Assembly (NCBI GenBank): GCA_016169945.1
Contig: JADLSH010000193.1
Location: 2,542,001-2,606,000, forward strand
Length of the DNA stretch: 64,000 nucleotides
Source: Trachythela sp. YZ-2020
Taxonomy: Eukaryota > Cnidaria > Anthozoa > Malacalcyonacea > Clavulariidae
Direction: 5' to 3'
Positions 43,272-55,663 of the stretch are shown here, piece by piece. The notes under the pieces are model-generated. The model was not told where the DNA came from. It searched no databases and saw only the letters and a list, made by a program, of their open reading frames with translations. Numbering within the stretch: position 1 is the first letter of the stretch; each line of letters opens with the position of its first letter. The position numbers were made by a program, and so were the translations under genes.

Positions 43272-45172
43272 TCAAATAAACTTGAAAAGACATCTATTTA
43301 AGAAAGAGCATTTAAAACGCTCAGTTCTTACTATAGGCAACTCGAACTCGTGTCCTCTCTGTCTCAACGGTCTATTTAACTTATTTGGCAACAACTCTTG
43401 TAAAGCATTGTCCTTATTTTTTGTTATTTTGTTCCATAACTTTATGTACCTTTTAGAAATAATTTCCATAAAATTCAGCTTTTCTGATATGTATCCGTTT
43501 CGATAGGCACGTCTGATAAATTTATCGATCTGGTTTATATACTTGCCATAATGGGCACCTCCCCAAAGCTCAGATCCGTAGGTAAGTAAAGGCATTATCA
43601 GGCTGTTGAATAAGAGGTCCCGCTGTTTAATGGGCAAACCATAATGCTTACAAACTCGCATTATATACATTCTTCCACTGGCTTTTCTAATCATTTCGTC
43701 AAATTGTAAATCCCATTTATTAGGCAGGTCCTCTAGAGTTATTCCTAGAATTTTCAACCATGTTTTGCGTTTTATATCTGGAACGACAGCTGGTAAAGGC
43801 GTTGAAATTTTCCACGTATGACCATTTCATATGTTTTAGACATATTTAATTGCATCCTATTTCTCTCAGACCATTCTCTGATGTTGGCAACTTCGGTTGT
43901 AGACGTATCTTCGTAATCCTTCCCAGGAACCTCCAATGTCAGGTCATCAGCAAATTTCACTAGCTCATTTTGAGTATGGATTGTTTTGATGTCATTTACC
44001 ATAATGGAAAATAATACTGGACCTAAAACAGTCCCTTGGGGAACCCCCCTATTGATTTTCACATAGTCCGTAATAGTTCCGTCTACCTTTACCCTCTGAT
44101 GACGATCCTTCAGAAAACTGATAATCCAGTTGATCACATATTGGTCAAGAGGAATATTTTTCAATTTTTTACATAAAATATCGTGCGGAACGCTGTCAAA
44201 AGCTTTACTGAAATCAAATGAGAAAACTCTCACGTATTTGGCGTCTTTTTCCAACCATTTTAGCCACGAATGTTGGCATTTAATCAAGGCCATTATCGAA
44301 TTATGACCCCCCCTATAAGCAAATTGATCTGAGTCAATAGAGTCTTGAACAATGTGCGCAATTTCAGTTTTGTATATACACTTTTCGAATAGTCTCATGA
44401 TAATGTCAGTCAACGATATAGGTCTTAACTGATCACAAGAACTGAATGTGGATTCTTTGGGTATGGGCACAAGATTGGCTTGTTTCCACATCGCAGGGAC
44501 TTCAGCAAGTCTCAGTGATGTATTGAATATTTGCGTAATGGTTGGAGCCAATTCAAATGCAAACTCCCTCCAGAGCCAGTGTGGAAGGTCATCTGGGCCT
44601 GATGATGTACATTTTTGTTTTTGAAGATGACTGAGTACTATTTCCACTGTAAGCGAGGGGACTCTAGTACCCTCTGGGATTTTAAGTAGCTCTGGAGTGG
44701 TATAATGAGGATCAGTGCTAACATTTTGAAAAAAACGATTTATTTCATTAGGATCGATAGTTGTTGTAACTGGAATATTGTTGTCTTTCCTTCCTGTAAT
44801 TCTATTAACGTTAGACCACCAATCTTTTGTTCCTGACTTATGTTTTCGATTTTCATTCCTTACGGCATTAAGCTGATTTTTCCGGATAAGATCATTTATC
44901 TGTTCTTGTAAACGAGTATTAGCTTCGCTATTACTGGCCTCGATAGCCCGCTTTCTTTGTTTTAGTAAATGTTTAACCAAAGGAGAAATGAATGGAGGAT
45001 CTCTTGTTGACGTACGAACTTTGATCATTGGGAAGCTTTTCTCGAATTTTGGCCAGATACTTTGATAAAATTTTCCTACCATTTGATCAACACTTTGCCC
45101 TTCTGTAGTTATTTCATTCCAATCAGTTGCTTCTAGCTCATTCAACATGTTTAGTTTTCTGTGTTGTCTCAC
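43272..45172 (-). pseudogene. LINE reverse transcriptase and C-terminal domain, one frameshift
   Basis: A 466-codon frame (45172-43772) contains SSGPDDLPHWLWREFAFELA, LRPISLTDIIMRLFEKCIYK, DQFAYRGGHNSIMALIKCQH, VFSFDFSKAFDSVPHDILCK, NRGVPQGTVLGPVLFSIMVN and VKFADDLTLE. FADD is the catalytic motif. A frameshift near 43770 moves the frame to 43757-43272 (MKILGITLEDLPNKW, LTYGSELWGGAHYGKYINQI, FIRRAYRNGY). All RT motifs are intact, so only the frameshift and the gap to the endonuclease disable it. Confidence 0.9.
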
Positions 45173-45269
45173 GTCTCTAAAATACGAATTTGATCTTTTG
45201 CTTTAATAACATCCCGTGGGTATACTATAACCATACTATGATCGGATCTTACCAAACTTTTCGCGACTT

Positions 45270-45884
45270 TTATTTTTTCCAATAATGTGGAATGTTCGTA
45301 ATAAAGACGTCTAATATATTATCTCCTCTTGTGGGTGCTTTGACCATTTGACAAAAGGATAGTTGATTTAATAGGGTACGAACATTTAGTTTATTTAAAT
45401 CCCATGCAATTATTATCTTAGTATTAGGTTGGGATAATAGTAAGTGGTCACATGAGTCTAACAAGAAATCAACTAAGTCAATGGGATCATATGTATGATC
45501 TGGAGGATGATAGATGGCTGCGACATGGAAGATAGAGTTTTCAGTTGTGATTTTTCCCCATACACATTCAAAGTCATTAGTTAAATTTGGTAACAGCTCC
45601 ATTTTCCAGTCATTCCGGCATATTATTGCCACTCCGCCACCACGACGATTTGTTCTGTCTTTCCTTAAGATGGAATAACCAGAAGGACAGATGAGAGAAT
45701 CACATACAAAACAATTTAGCCATGTTTCAGAGATACAACAGATATCTATATCATTATTTTTAAGATCTGCATATAATGCCGGAAGAGCATCCGGCTTTAC
45801 AATCGATCTTGCATTCAATACTAAACATTGTGGGGTTCGTTGTGGCTTACTTGGCTCACGTCCAACTATTTTTACGTATTTCAA
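45270..45884 (-). pseudogene. LINE APE-type endonuclease domain
   Basis: A 204-codon frame: CLVLNARSIVKPDALPALYA, DIDICCISETWLNCFVCDSL (active-site ET), SILRKDRTNRRGGGVAIICR, HVAAIYHPPDHTYD, TKIIIAWDLNKLNV (usually GDFN; AWDLN here is a divergent active-site block) and LDVFITN. The last conserved SDH block is missing between 45270 and 45172. The reading frame may start upstream of 45884. Confidence 0.85.
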
Positions 45885-45929
45885 GTTACGAGAACGCTGG
45901 TGAGATTGTCGAGTTCTTTTGAACTGTCG

Positions 45930-46064
45930 GCATGAAATTCGAACATATGTCTCGGTAGATGATCTTCCCTTGTAATGTCAAGGGTGAAGCAAGTCCTAGG
46001 GGGTCATACACTTTCGTCAGATGCTTGAGGGTTTCTCGTTTTGTTTGCACGTTTTCCTCACGAT
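45930..46064 (-). pseudogene. BEL/Pao RT thumb fragment
   Basis: The minus strand reads ETLKHLTKVYDPLGLASPLT and LQGKIIYRDICSNF, the conserved DPLG-SP block after the palm in Pao-type RT. It is the continuation of the RT piece at 49735-50267, from which it is separated by the family G MITE at 46065-49734. In block A the corresponding sequence is deleted. Confidence 0.85.
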
Positions 46065-46289
46065 TAGCCTGCGAGGCAGGCTTTTCGGGTTTTGGGAGGT
46101 CTTAACGTAGGAAAAGCCTGCAGTCGCTTCTGATAATTCTTCGTGTATATATAGCGTTCGCCGGCAAACGCTAGCGTTTCATTGGCTAAAGGTCTAAAGA
46201 CATGTCAATCAACAGCAAATTATCAATATTCAAGAAAGAACACGCCCAAAAAGGAGTCCAAAAATTACGCGTCGACGTTTCGTTTATTC

Positions 46290-49200
46290 AAGGTTTATTT
46301 TCTCCGAAGGAATAAAAGAATTCTGGCGTTTGAAATTTTAAGGAAATCAAACGTCTGGAAGTCAAGGAAACGCTGTCGGTATTTTATGCATTGTACGAGC
46401 CATTTTCAGGCTTTCTGGCAGACATATGTAAAAAAAGTAGGATAAAAGTAGGACTCAAATTTTAGAAAAGTAGGAATAAAGTAGGATAATATACAAAAAA
46501 GTAGGACAAAAATAGGAATATTTGGTGATTAATTTGCATGAAAATATCACAGAAATATTATTTAATCTCTCTCATCGCTGATAATCCTGGACTGGAGGGG
46601 TTTTTGAGTTGAAGAAAAGTTTTGGGATTTCCAAGGAGATATTTGGGATTTCCAAGTAGGATTTAAAAAAGTAGGATTTTAAGAAAAAAGTAGGAAAAAG
46701 TAGGAAAATCAAGCTATATTTGGCTATATCAAATCTTGGCATCATTTCTAGTGTATCCGTGAAAATTTTAATTTATTTGGTCAAATCGTTCGATTTTTAT
46801 GGCAGTTTAAAGTTGGCAAAAAGGCACTTTTTGGTGGACCTTGTCCGTCGTTACGAGGAGTCTGGAACGAGTAAATTTCGTGACGTCACGCAAGGGACTC
46901 GTCAAAATAAACTTTCGGCCCACATGCAAATTCCCTGTATACTGTCGGCCATCTACATATGATATATCAGACCTACAAGCACGAAACTGTACGTAAAATG
47001 TTTCTCTTGATCAGAGGTTTCGATATATGCATCTTACATGCGTAGAACGTGTGTAGTTCTCAAGAAAATGTGCACGAAAATCGATGTATGTTTCCCCGGG
47101 ATTATGTATTTTTAGAAGTTTAGTGCCGTTGAATTTTAGTACACTTTGCCTGTGGGCGAATACCTCATAAATAATGAACTACGAACTTGAAATAACCAAT
47201 AGCTATCCCGTCATGAAGAGAGCTTTATTTTCATGTATGATATGTCTATATAGCTTGTGTATTTCCATTCAAACATTACTACAAATTTTGTATGTTTTCA
47301 GCTTTCAAGCGCAGGACTTTAAAGAACGGATACCGGTTTAAAGAGATATACAACCGATCTATTTGCCCGTATAACTTTGTAAATATTGAATCTACAACCT
47401 TGAAACAACTATGAGCGTGTTCGTCATGCCTACAGCTTTCTACCCATGCATAAAACATGTGTTTATCAACAAAATAGCTTTAAATATATTTTACTAAGTT
47501 CATTTCGCGCCGCGGTGACATTGGCGCTGCGAAAGACTTGTGAGTAATATTCCATTTGGATATCGCTTCATAAGTGACATAACTCAGCCAATATCAGACC
47601 TACAAGCACGAAACTGTACGTAAAATGTTTCTCTTGAACAGAGCTTTCGATCTACGCATCTTAGATCATCATAATAATAATAATAATAAACGTATGTAGT
47701 TCTCAAGGAAATGTGCACGAAAATCGATGTATGTTTCGCGGGTCAAACGACGAAAATATATCGCGTGTACTAATTGTGCTGTAGTAGGGGTAAACTTTTT
47801 TGACGCGCCTGAAGTCAATAATCAAGATATATTCTCATGCTTCATACCAAAAGATAGCCCAGAAAAAGGCGATTTTTTTGTATATATAGCAGTGACCTAT
47901 ATCGTGTAAACAAGTTGTAGTTTTAGATGCCTACACGCGTGCGAAGTTGGATTTTCAACGTACTCGAACTAAATAATACAGTCTTACAGATATAGCTTAA
48001 TGCGGCATATTGTTAGATAGCTCTTCTAAAGCTGATTCTATCCATATATAGCAATTATATATATCCTGTGTGCTAGTCTGTTCATGGTTAGACATGATAG
48101 CCAGAAAAAAACAGTGTAAACTTCGATTGATTCAAGGCAAGCAAAGCCGAAATGGCGAACTGATCAACTGAATACAAGCCGATCAAAGCTAAATGCCGAC
48201 TACCTTGCGTGACGTCAGAAAATGGGCTAGACCCAGGCTCTTTTTGTTAGAAAATACGACGGCCAAGGTCCATCGAAAGCTAAGTTCAAAACGCCATAAA
48301 AATCTAACGATTTGGCCAAATTAAAAAAAAATTTCACGGATATACTAGAAATGATGCCAAGATTTGATAAAGCCAAAAAAAATTTTGGGGTGAGGTGCAC
48401 TTTAAGAAAAAAGTAGGAGTGTGAAAAAAGAGTAGGAAAAAGTAGGAAAAGCCTGTATTTTATACGCGTATATGTATTAATAACGCTCTACGACTTTAGT
48501 AACGCTAAGAATCTTACATGAAAGAAATATTCGAATTTGAAAATATTACTGTAAATTCACCACATCTACATATATTTTCATGAAATACGAACTCACAAAC
48601 ATAAACTACAATTAGCTAGAAACAATGAAGCTTTACGGAATTTACACTCCCTCAACACATGTATATTTACAAATGCAATTTGAAGAAATTATATACAATT
48701 TGGGAGCATAGACTATGAATCAAAACACTTATAGTTATAGATCAAGATACAAATTCATTCATAATTAGACTGAAGAAATTATTTAAGCTTTAATAGACCT
48801 AAAAATAATAACATCGTGTGATTCCATATTATATTGTGACATTGCCATCCTTATAAATCACAAGGTGCAAGATTTAGCTATCTCCCGTACGACATACTTT
48901 ATATTATATGCTTGTATCGAAGTGTATGAGAGTAAACTGACCTTTTTGTATTTGTTGGTATTGTGATCTATTAGAATTTAGTCGGATTCTTGTTGTTTTG
49001 CCTCTATTGGAATACAGTACCAAATTGCCAAGCAAGTCACATTTTACTTAGCTCTCATTTTCAAACCTTTCCCTTTCCAATATCACGGAACAAATTAGCG
49101 TTCATAAGTAACAGTTCAGTTATAATAAGCAATATTTTTTATTGTAAACAATGCCTATAATGTTACAAATCTGATTTCTATTGTACGCGATTGTAGTAAG

Positions 49201-49395
49201 GTCATGCTATTGGTGCTATCCCTTGTTCTGGCCATTATTTCTGCATGTCGAGTTGTGTTTTGTTTCTTTACACTACTATTTAGTAAATATTAGATTCTCA
49301 TATAGATTCTTAGCGTTCCTAAAATTCAATAGAAGCTGCAGCGTAAATGTAAGCATTTACATACACATCGCGTTTCTCTGCTTCCGGGCGTTTGA
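46290..49395. mobile_element. Private insertion in MITE copy B, itself with a nested TIR element
   Basis: The outer part is marked by AAAAAGTAGGA-type repeats at 46430-46710 and 48395-48455. It contains a nested inverted-repeat element (46713-48390). From 48460 to 49395 I see only AT-rich sequence and no gene. Neither insertion boundary has an obvious target duplication. Confidence 0.6.
46713..48390. mobile_element. Nested inverted-repeat element, about 1.7 kb
   Basis: The left arm (ATATCAAATCTTGGCATCAT, TCTAGTGTATCCGTGAAA, TTTTTATGGC, GGACCTTGTCCGTCG) is complemented at the right (CGACGGCCAAGGTCC, GCCATAAAAATC, TTTCACGGATATACTAGA, ATGATGCCAAGATTTGAT). A ~130-bp direct repeat (ACCTACAAGCACGAAACTGT...GAAAATCGATGTATGTTTC) occurs at 46968-47095 and 47600-47735. 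A short (ATA)n run is at about 47670-47690. Non-coding. Confidence 0.8.
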
Positions 49396-49734
49396 TTCCA
49401 TTGAAATGTCCAACACATAACTTTAAAATATTGGCAATCATAAATAGAACAATTCTTTTTCACTTTCAGAGAAAATGAACAAAGCGTCGACTCGTAATTT
49501 TCCCAAATGTTGTTGAGACACAGAATATTAACGAGTTAGAGATTATTTTGATCTGTGTTTTGACATTTCACTCACAGGAAGTAAACAAACAAAATTCAGC
49601 TATGATATGATTGGTCAGTTTCTAGAGCGAATTCGAATTTATAATGAGAGGCGGCACGAAGAATTATGAGAAGCGACTGTAGGCTCTTCCTACGTTAAGA
49701 CCTCCAAAACCCAAAGAGCCTGCCTCGCAGGCTA

Positions 49735-50267
49735 CTCACGATGGGGCATTTGCACGCTCAAGGTGTCATTCTGTTTGTTCCATGGCATGCCCAGTATCTT
49801 CGACTCCATATGCGCTACACCCAACTGCATCTTCGCAGCGGTTTGGTCTTCATCACTAGTTGGTAGGTTTGGTTTGTCTTCAAGGCTACTTTCGTTTGAT
49901 GCCCACTTGTGAAGCGAGAATGTCGCATCATCTAGTACTGTATGGTCATAGCGGCTTCCTGTCGCTCTTGCGCTTGTTGGACTGTTTCGCAACCGCTGAG
50001 GATATCGTCAACATACAAACTGCGTCTAATCCCTTCCACGTCTTTGGGTCGTTTCTCTTTCCACACGTCCAGTTGTGCTTCCAGGACGCCACCAAGAAGA
50101 AGTGGTGATGGTGCTAGCCCAAACAATGCTCTGGTAAACCGTAGAATCTGGATTTCGTCATTCCCCCGTTTCCAGTGAAGCCGAAGAGCATCTCTCTTGG
50201 AGAAAGGCTTGGTTGATATCTCCTGTTAAGGTCACCGGGAAGGTTCTCTGTCGCACAAGCAGATCCC
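49735..50267 (-). pseudogene. BEL/Pao RT palm fragment (block B)
   Basis: Same content as 22627-23154: APSPLLLGGVLEAQLDVWKE, LYVDDILSGCE (YVDD kept), FSLHKWASNES. It has a small insertion near 49938 that shifts the frame. The MITE target copy CTCACGAT marks its end. Confidence 0.85.
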
Positions 50268-50611
50268 TGTGACAAAGGAATATTATTTAATCTGTTTAAT
50301 GCTAATTAATTAATATTAAGTATGTAAATGAGGTATAACGTTTATAAAAGACCAGACAGAGAGGAGGTTAGTGGGAAGACATTCAGTTGACGTTTACCAG
50401 TAGCAGTGAAAGACGTTTACCAGCGGCAGTGAAAAGTCTATACGTTTGAAAACTTTGTATAGCGTCTGAAGATTGTAAAGTATTCTATTTCAAGTTAATC
50501 GAGCTATAAGTAAAGGCTCTCAATTACTCAACGACAGGGGAGCCAGTGAAGCATACGCCAGTGAAGCATACGCCAGTGAAGCATACGCCAGTGAAGCATA
50601 TCGTACCGCAC
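50268..50611. mobile_element. Truncated LTR (block B counterpart of 23155-23602)
   Basis: Begins TGTGACAAAGGAATATTATT like the solo LTR and follows it to about GTACCGCACCGCTG. The far end is lost in a deletion that joins it, through ~55 bp of unmatched sequence, to the BEL/Pao protease remnant. It contains four near-identical GCCAGTGAAGCATAC repeats (about 50540-50600), against two in copy A. Confidence 0.82.
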
Positions 50612-50664
50612 CGCTGAATTCCAACTAGCAAGGACGTGCTGCATTTTGCTTTATCCGCTCCAAC

Positions 50665-50960
50665 AGTCGCCTGATAAGTCTCCATCCTGACCGTACTTGC
50701 ATGTGCTCATTAACATGTCGACTTGTTTCACTTTGCTCTCGATAGGTTTTTGTTTAGTCGCTCAATCAGCTTGGATAACGCATACGAACTTCCAGCTCCA
50801 GAGTCAATAAGTGCTTGACACTCGTTTGATGAAATATTTTTAACTCCAAACAATATGTCCACGAAACGGAAACTTAAGTTGTGTTCTGTTTACTTTCCTG
50901 TTCAACAAGACAACCAGCTGAATTGTGCAGCAACATATTGCAGGAATCGAATCGCATGCA
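50665..50960 (-). pseudogene. BEL/Pao protease remnant (block B)
   Basis: Matches about 25146-25460 of block A, including the minus-strand DSGAGSS active-site block. The C-terminal half of the protease and the RT N-terminus are deleted here. Confidence 0.8.
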
Positions 50961-51136
50961 GTAGATCTGAAATACACATCGACTTACTACTCAACACCCC
51001 TTTAAATAGGTGATATACATTTGCATTACAAATCTATCATCTTCATTTCCGAGGTTCAACCTAAGATGAAGGAGGGTGAAAATGTTGATAATTATCGTTA
51101 ATAAGGACTAAACCATTTTGTTAATCCTATTTTCAG

Positions 51137-51448
51137 AGGAAACAATTGCATTCAAGCCAGATCTTATCGTAGTTTCTGGCTTCCACTTGCTTGACAGTCA
51201 AGATGAGACATTTTGGCAACAAAGAATCACCGACGCTGCAGTTGCTTTTTCCCGCCTCCCTCACTCGGTCCCAGTACACTTGGAGCTCGCCAGTATGAGC
51301 CAGTGCCCTGTGATGGTGGCTATTGTTAAACAGTTGTTTCCGCTTGTGAATTCGATTGGTTTAAACGAGCAAGAGTTGGCTTTTATATCACAATGTTTGG
51401 CAGGAACACATGCCAACGTGCAAACAGTGAAGAAAGAAGATGAAATTG
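51137..51448 (+). CDS. ADPGK: ADP-dependent glucokinase, penultimate exon, copy B
   Basis: Same acceptor (CCTATTTTCAG) and donor (AATTG|GTATGA) as copy A, and open throughout. It keeps HLE and NEQE. Replacements relative to A, by eye: T/A in ETITF, I/T in DEIFW, N/T in RINDA, G/A in CLGGT, and K/Q and A/T in NVKAV. It could be spliced from 20649 over a ~30-kb intron to give an alternative C-terminus together with 55664-56097. Equally it could be an unused duplicate or the second allele. No upstream exons A-C are duplicated in the window, so it cannot form a separate full gene here. Confidence 0.85.
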
Positions 51449-52624
51449 GTATGATTGCTTAATATATATTTTGTGAATTTGCAGGGCTAAATTAAAAATA
51501 ACTGCCGGTCAACGGACTTGACTGGCCAAAAATGACTGGCCAAAAATGCCTCTTGACCGGTCACTTTTTTGCCTCCCCAGTCATTTTGGCCGGTCACATT
51601 TGTTTTCCTTCCGACAGAATTTTAAATCGTCTTTTTCTTCGGCATCTCAGCTGATGTATATCTTGTCAGAGAAAGACTGTATTTCATAACGTTGACTGTT
51701 TTACAACGTGATTTCTAACGTCTCGAGCGTTTAAAACGTGAAACAATAAAAGCGATGTCTCGAAACAAATTTGTTTCACTGTAAGTGTTTTAGTGTATGT
51801 ATATTAAGTAATAAAATCTCGCTCATTCATTGTGATCTTTTTGGATATTTGCTGTATTTTACTCATTTTAAAAATGACCGGTCAGTAACAGAGTTTGACC
51901 GGCAACCTACCGGCCGCTATTTTTAGCCCTGATTTGCTATTATTTGGGCTCTCAGGAAGCGCATTCTGTGTTGAAATAAAGTTCAATAACTGCTCTTATT
52001 ATTTGTTTAAAATAATTCATGATTTCTGATTGGCTAACAGCCATAGGTGAAATCGTCTTATCAACCCAATATGTCCGCCAAATTTGGAGTTGTAACATAA
52101 CGTCACACGATTTGACGATTAGTTTGTCTTGTTTTCCCCGGCTGAAAGGAACTGAATGCTTAATTAGTGGATGTATAATTTATATATCAATAGTTTTGTA
52201 TGTTATTTTTTATAGTATTTCTTGAAATTGTATTCCGGTAAAAGATATATCGTAGTTTTGGTTTTTACACGATAGTTTTTCGCCTACGAGTATTAACCCC
52301 CTACCCAGGGTACTTTACTGTACTTTCTCTATATGAAAGTACAATGATTTTGTGATCACGTGCCTGCGCAATGTGATAGTGTTCTGCAATAATTCACTCG
52401 CTTTCCTCTCTGCGTACGTTAACAAAAACTCCAGTAAGCGAACACGTATTTTTTGTCTTTTTGGTAACGAATCACAATGCTCGGCACCAGGCTCTGACCG
52501 CTATGCGCGCGTCCTTAGTGAACTAATCAACAGTGTAACACGTACAACCATACTACAAATAATTTGGGTGCTTTCTCGCATGCCGAAAGTGCTTACGAGT
52601 TTGCACGAGAGACTTTGACGATGG
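51449..52624. other. ADPGK intron, block B, no gene
   Basis: Collinear with 26459-28345 of block A minus the 26569-27253 element. The empty site lies near 51563-51575. Small indels only. Confidence 0.7.
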
Positions 52625-53649
52625 TTAAGGTGGTCTTATACGCTGAAAACTTTTTTCTCTAATTTAATACTTTTTCCTCATTTTTAGTGCAAAGTTTCTT
52701 TGAAACTTTGCAGTATTGTGATGAGTGGCGAAAATTCACATCAGTCAGTCAGTCAGACATTCAGTCATAGTGTAAACTTTCCGGGGGGTGCATACAATTT
52801 ATGTTTCTTTTTAAATTTCATTAACATTTAGTGATTTAGTGCTTCAAGACAGGGCTTCACATTTTTCTTTAAATATTCTTTTGATCTTATGGCGACTTTA
52901 CACAAACTATGCTGAATTAGAGTCTTTATATTGAACTTGAAACATTTGCTGAAGACGTTGATTTGACATTAAATTGGCGACTTTCCCCCGGAACACGCGA
53001 TTTTTTGTGCAATCACAAATGCGCGTGCGCTATCAAGTGCGTGGCCGCGAGGTGACTGCGAGATTCGTACGCGTGCCGTGTAGCGAGTCTAGCGACAAGA
53101 ACATTATCATTATATCAAATTATCAATATATAGTATAACTATAAGTATGTCGATGAACCGGAGAGAAATCAGTCATTATAACTGACTTACCAACTTGCCT
53201 TCAGTACTGGATAATCAACGGGAAGGATTGTAGAAATTCACTTATTTTCGCTTCCCGAGCATTATTATTTGAGATTTGCTTTCGAGAATTATGATTATGA
53301 CAAAATATCTCTTATGATTATGACAAGACTGTATCTCAAATGCGAGGAAGGTAAATGTGGTAGCAGTTTAAAGGCTATATTATTTCAAATACAACTATAG
53401 CCTTATGAACTATAGGGGCAATGCCAATGTCAATAAACTTGTGCAAGTCGATGGCTGGATATATTTATATAGTATACTGCATGTATTCGATCTGTAATCT
53501 ATCAAAACAGTGTAGACTATAGTATCCGATTTATATTATAACCTCTATGGTATAAAACGGGATCATATAAACGTTCTGCAAAGCCTGCAGTCCCAATAGT
53601 CGTGTTAATTTAAACTTTACAGTATACCTTGAATTGATGGGTATAATTA

Positions 53650-54322
53650 ACCTTGAAGCTTGACGATTTAATGCGTTTGTTTACTTTTCAAATGTGAACG
53701 TTTGGTCACGCCCCGTGTCACTTTTGACAATAGCCGAATTCATATTAGGGGTTAGACGGGAAACTCGTCTTAGACGGGGAAACTCGTCAGTCTAATATGA
53801 ATCCGGGGTCAGACGAGTTTCCCGTCTAACTTTCCCGTCCAACTTTCCCGTCCAACTTTCCCGGTCCAAACGGACGGGAAAGTTAGACGGGAATCCCATC
53901 TAGACGGGAAACTCGTCTTAAATCCGTCCCGGCCTAAATTCATATTCAGACGGGTTTTCACAGACGAGTTCCCGTCTAAGACGAGTTTCCCGTCCCTAAT
54001 ATGAATTCGGCTAATGAAAGTTCCACGTTTGGCGTGAGAAATGTCCACGTTTGTGCAAAATACAAGCATGTTTGTTCGCGTGTTTGCCACGTTTTAAGCA
54101 ATTTTCCATATTTTCGAATGTTACGCTCGCAAAATTTAAGTTATTTTGCAAGATAGAATGAAAGATATAAGGATCATAAAGTAAGGATCAAAAACATATT
54201 CATACTTCGCCAAAAAATCGCAAAATCTAATATTTCAAGAGGTGTACGTTTTGTTAGCAAACGTTCATGTTTGAAAAGTAAACAAACGCGTTAAAATCGT
54301 CAAACTTCAAGGTTGAACGCAA
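53650..54322. mobile_element. Inverted-repeat MITE nested in the TTAA element
   Basis: The left end CCTTGAAGCTTGACGATTTA, then GCGTTTGTTTACTTTTCAAA, is complemented at the right by TTTGAAAAGTAAACAAACGC and TCGTCAAACTTCAAGG. Arms are about 80 bp with subterminal ACGTTTG/CAAACGT. It hosts a further element at 53733-54011. Confidence 0.8.
53733..54011. mobile_element. Small MITE nested inside the previous MITE
   Basis: The ends GCCGAATTCATATTAGGGG and CCCTAATATGAATTCGGC are flanked by TA on both sides, which fits a Tc1/mariner-type TA target. The interior is an array of GACGGGAAACTCGTCT and its complement, so almost the whole element can fold. Confidence 0.85.
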
Positions 54323-55663
54323 ATGGTAATAATAGACCTTCGAAAAACAAATGTCATGAGAACTTGACAATCTTGGCATAAATACTGCTAGCTAATTCCA
54401 TGCATGAGTCATCTATTTACGTCAGCAATAAATACGCATACACTTCCCACGGCGAATTGTGAAATATTCTTTATCTGTAGGATCAAGGAGAGATTTTCCT
54501 GAAACATTACTTGCATTTACTTGTAAATTATGGTGTAAATTATGTCTTCGCCGCAGAGTACTTCAGTGCTTCCATATTAATCTTTCGTTTTCCTCAAAAC
54601 TTATCAGTGGCTCTTTGAAACTTTGCACAATCCTTGGATCCCTAGTTTCCTCTAATATTATAGAATAGGGGTAGCTGACACAAAATCACTCGCTTATACA
54701 TTTGTTGTTGCCACCGTAACCAAGATATGACCCCCTATGGAGTAAAATATGGTGCCGGTTTGTGCCACAAATGATAGGAGCCAAAGTAAACTACGAATGA
54801 TCTCCCAAACAGCTTTAATGGATACAAAATAGACCTATCTATGTCGTGAACCTAAAAAAATACTCAGCTAAAGGCATAGAGTGTATAAATTTTACTTGTG
54901 TTTATAGGTGAATGAAAATATGGGCATGTTCAGTTCATTAATAGGGTTGGCCTGTGGCGTGCATAACTCACACATAGTATTTTTTTAGGTTCACGTCAAA
55001 GGTTTAATAGTAATGAGTAAATGCAGAAAATTTCACCATGATTGCATAAATAGTAAACCCAGGAGAGTTTTTAACGTCTCGTGAATTGACAATTTGGGAA
55101 AATTAAGTTTAAAATATTCTTAGGTATGTTTTCGACAAACTATCCTAATTTGAAGACTTGAATAGGCATCTGGAAAGTTTAAAATGATCCAGCTGCATAT
55201 GTTTCTCCTTGCTTTTGCTTATTCTTTCTTACTCCTACGTTTTGAGCTGTTTTGATAAAATCAAGTTTATAGTTTCGAATAGCGTTTTGCAATAATATTG
55301 AGTACACATTAGTATTACTAACCAAAGAAAGGCAAACAGCAGCTAGAATGACCCATTTGAATACGTTTGGCCTTCGTTTTCTTGATATTCACAAATGAAA
55401 AATTGGACATGGAGCTCCCCTATATTTCAAACAAGCTGCTATTTTCCCCTATTTACCCATTTTCCGCCAAACAAATAGAAAAATTAACACCAGAAAACGA
55501 AAAAGGGATCATTAACGATGCATAATATGGCTAATTTCAAAATACGATTTTCTTTTAAAATTTGAGTGGAAGACCACCTTAACTGCAAATAACCCAAACA
55601 AACATCCAACCATTTATTTCACGGCATCGCACAGAACTCTTTCTCTATTTCTTTGTTGTTTAG

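Larger units (their letters stand above)
43060..45930 (-). mobile_element. CR1/L2-like LINE with (GATA)n 3' tail
   Basis: On the minus strand the order is endonuclease (45884-45270), RT (45172-43772), C-terminal domain (43757-43272), 3' untranslated region and a (CTAT)n tail, seen as GATAGATA... at 43068-43095. It is truncated at the 5' side, where it abuts a BEL/Pao RT piece near 45930. Few breaks, so it is a comparatively young insertion. Confidence 0.88.
46065..49734. mobile_element. hAT-like MITE family G, copy B, with 3.1-kb insertion
   Basis: The ends TAGCCTGCGAGGCAGGCT and AGCCTGCCTCGCAGGCTA are exact complements. They are flanked by CTCACGAT at 46057-46064 and 49735-49742, an exact 8-bp target duplication in the BEL/Pao RT. 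The arms continue for about 75 bp. The interior matches copy A up to about 46290 and from about 49396. Between lies private sequence with no supported gene. Confidence 0.88.
52625..55582. mobile_element. TTAA-flanked non-autonomous DNA element, about 3 kb, block B only
   Basis: The left end TTAAGGTGGTCTTATACGCT and right end AGTGGAAGACCACCTTAA share a 13-bp inverted repeat (TTAAGGTGGTCTT). TTAA stands at both tips (52625-52628, 55579-55582), as for piggyBac or Kolobok-type insertions. The interior is non-coding apart from short random frames. It hosts a nested element (53650-54322). It lies in the ADPGK intron about 80 bp before the last copy-B exon. Confidence 0.78.
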
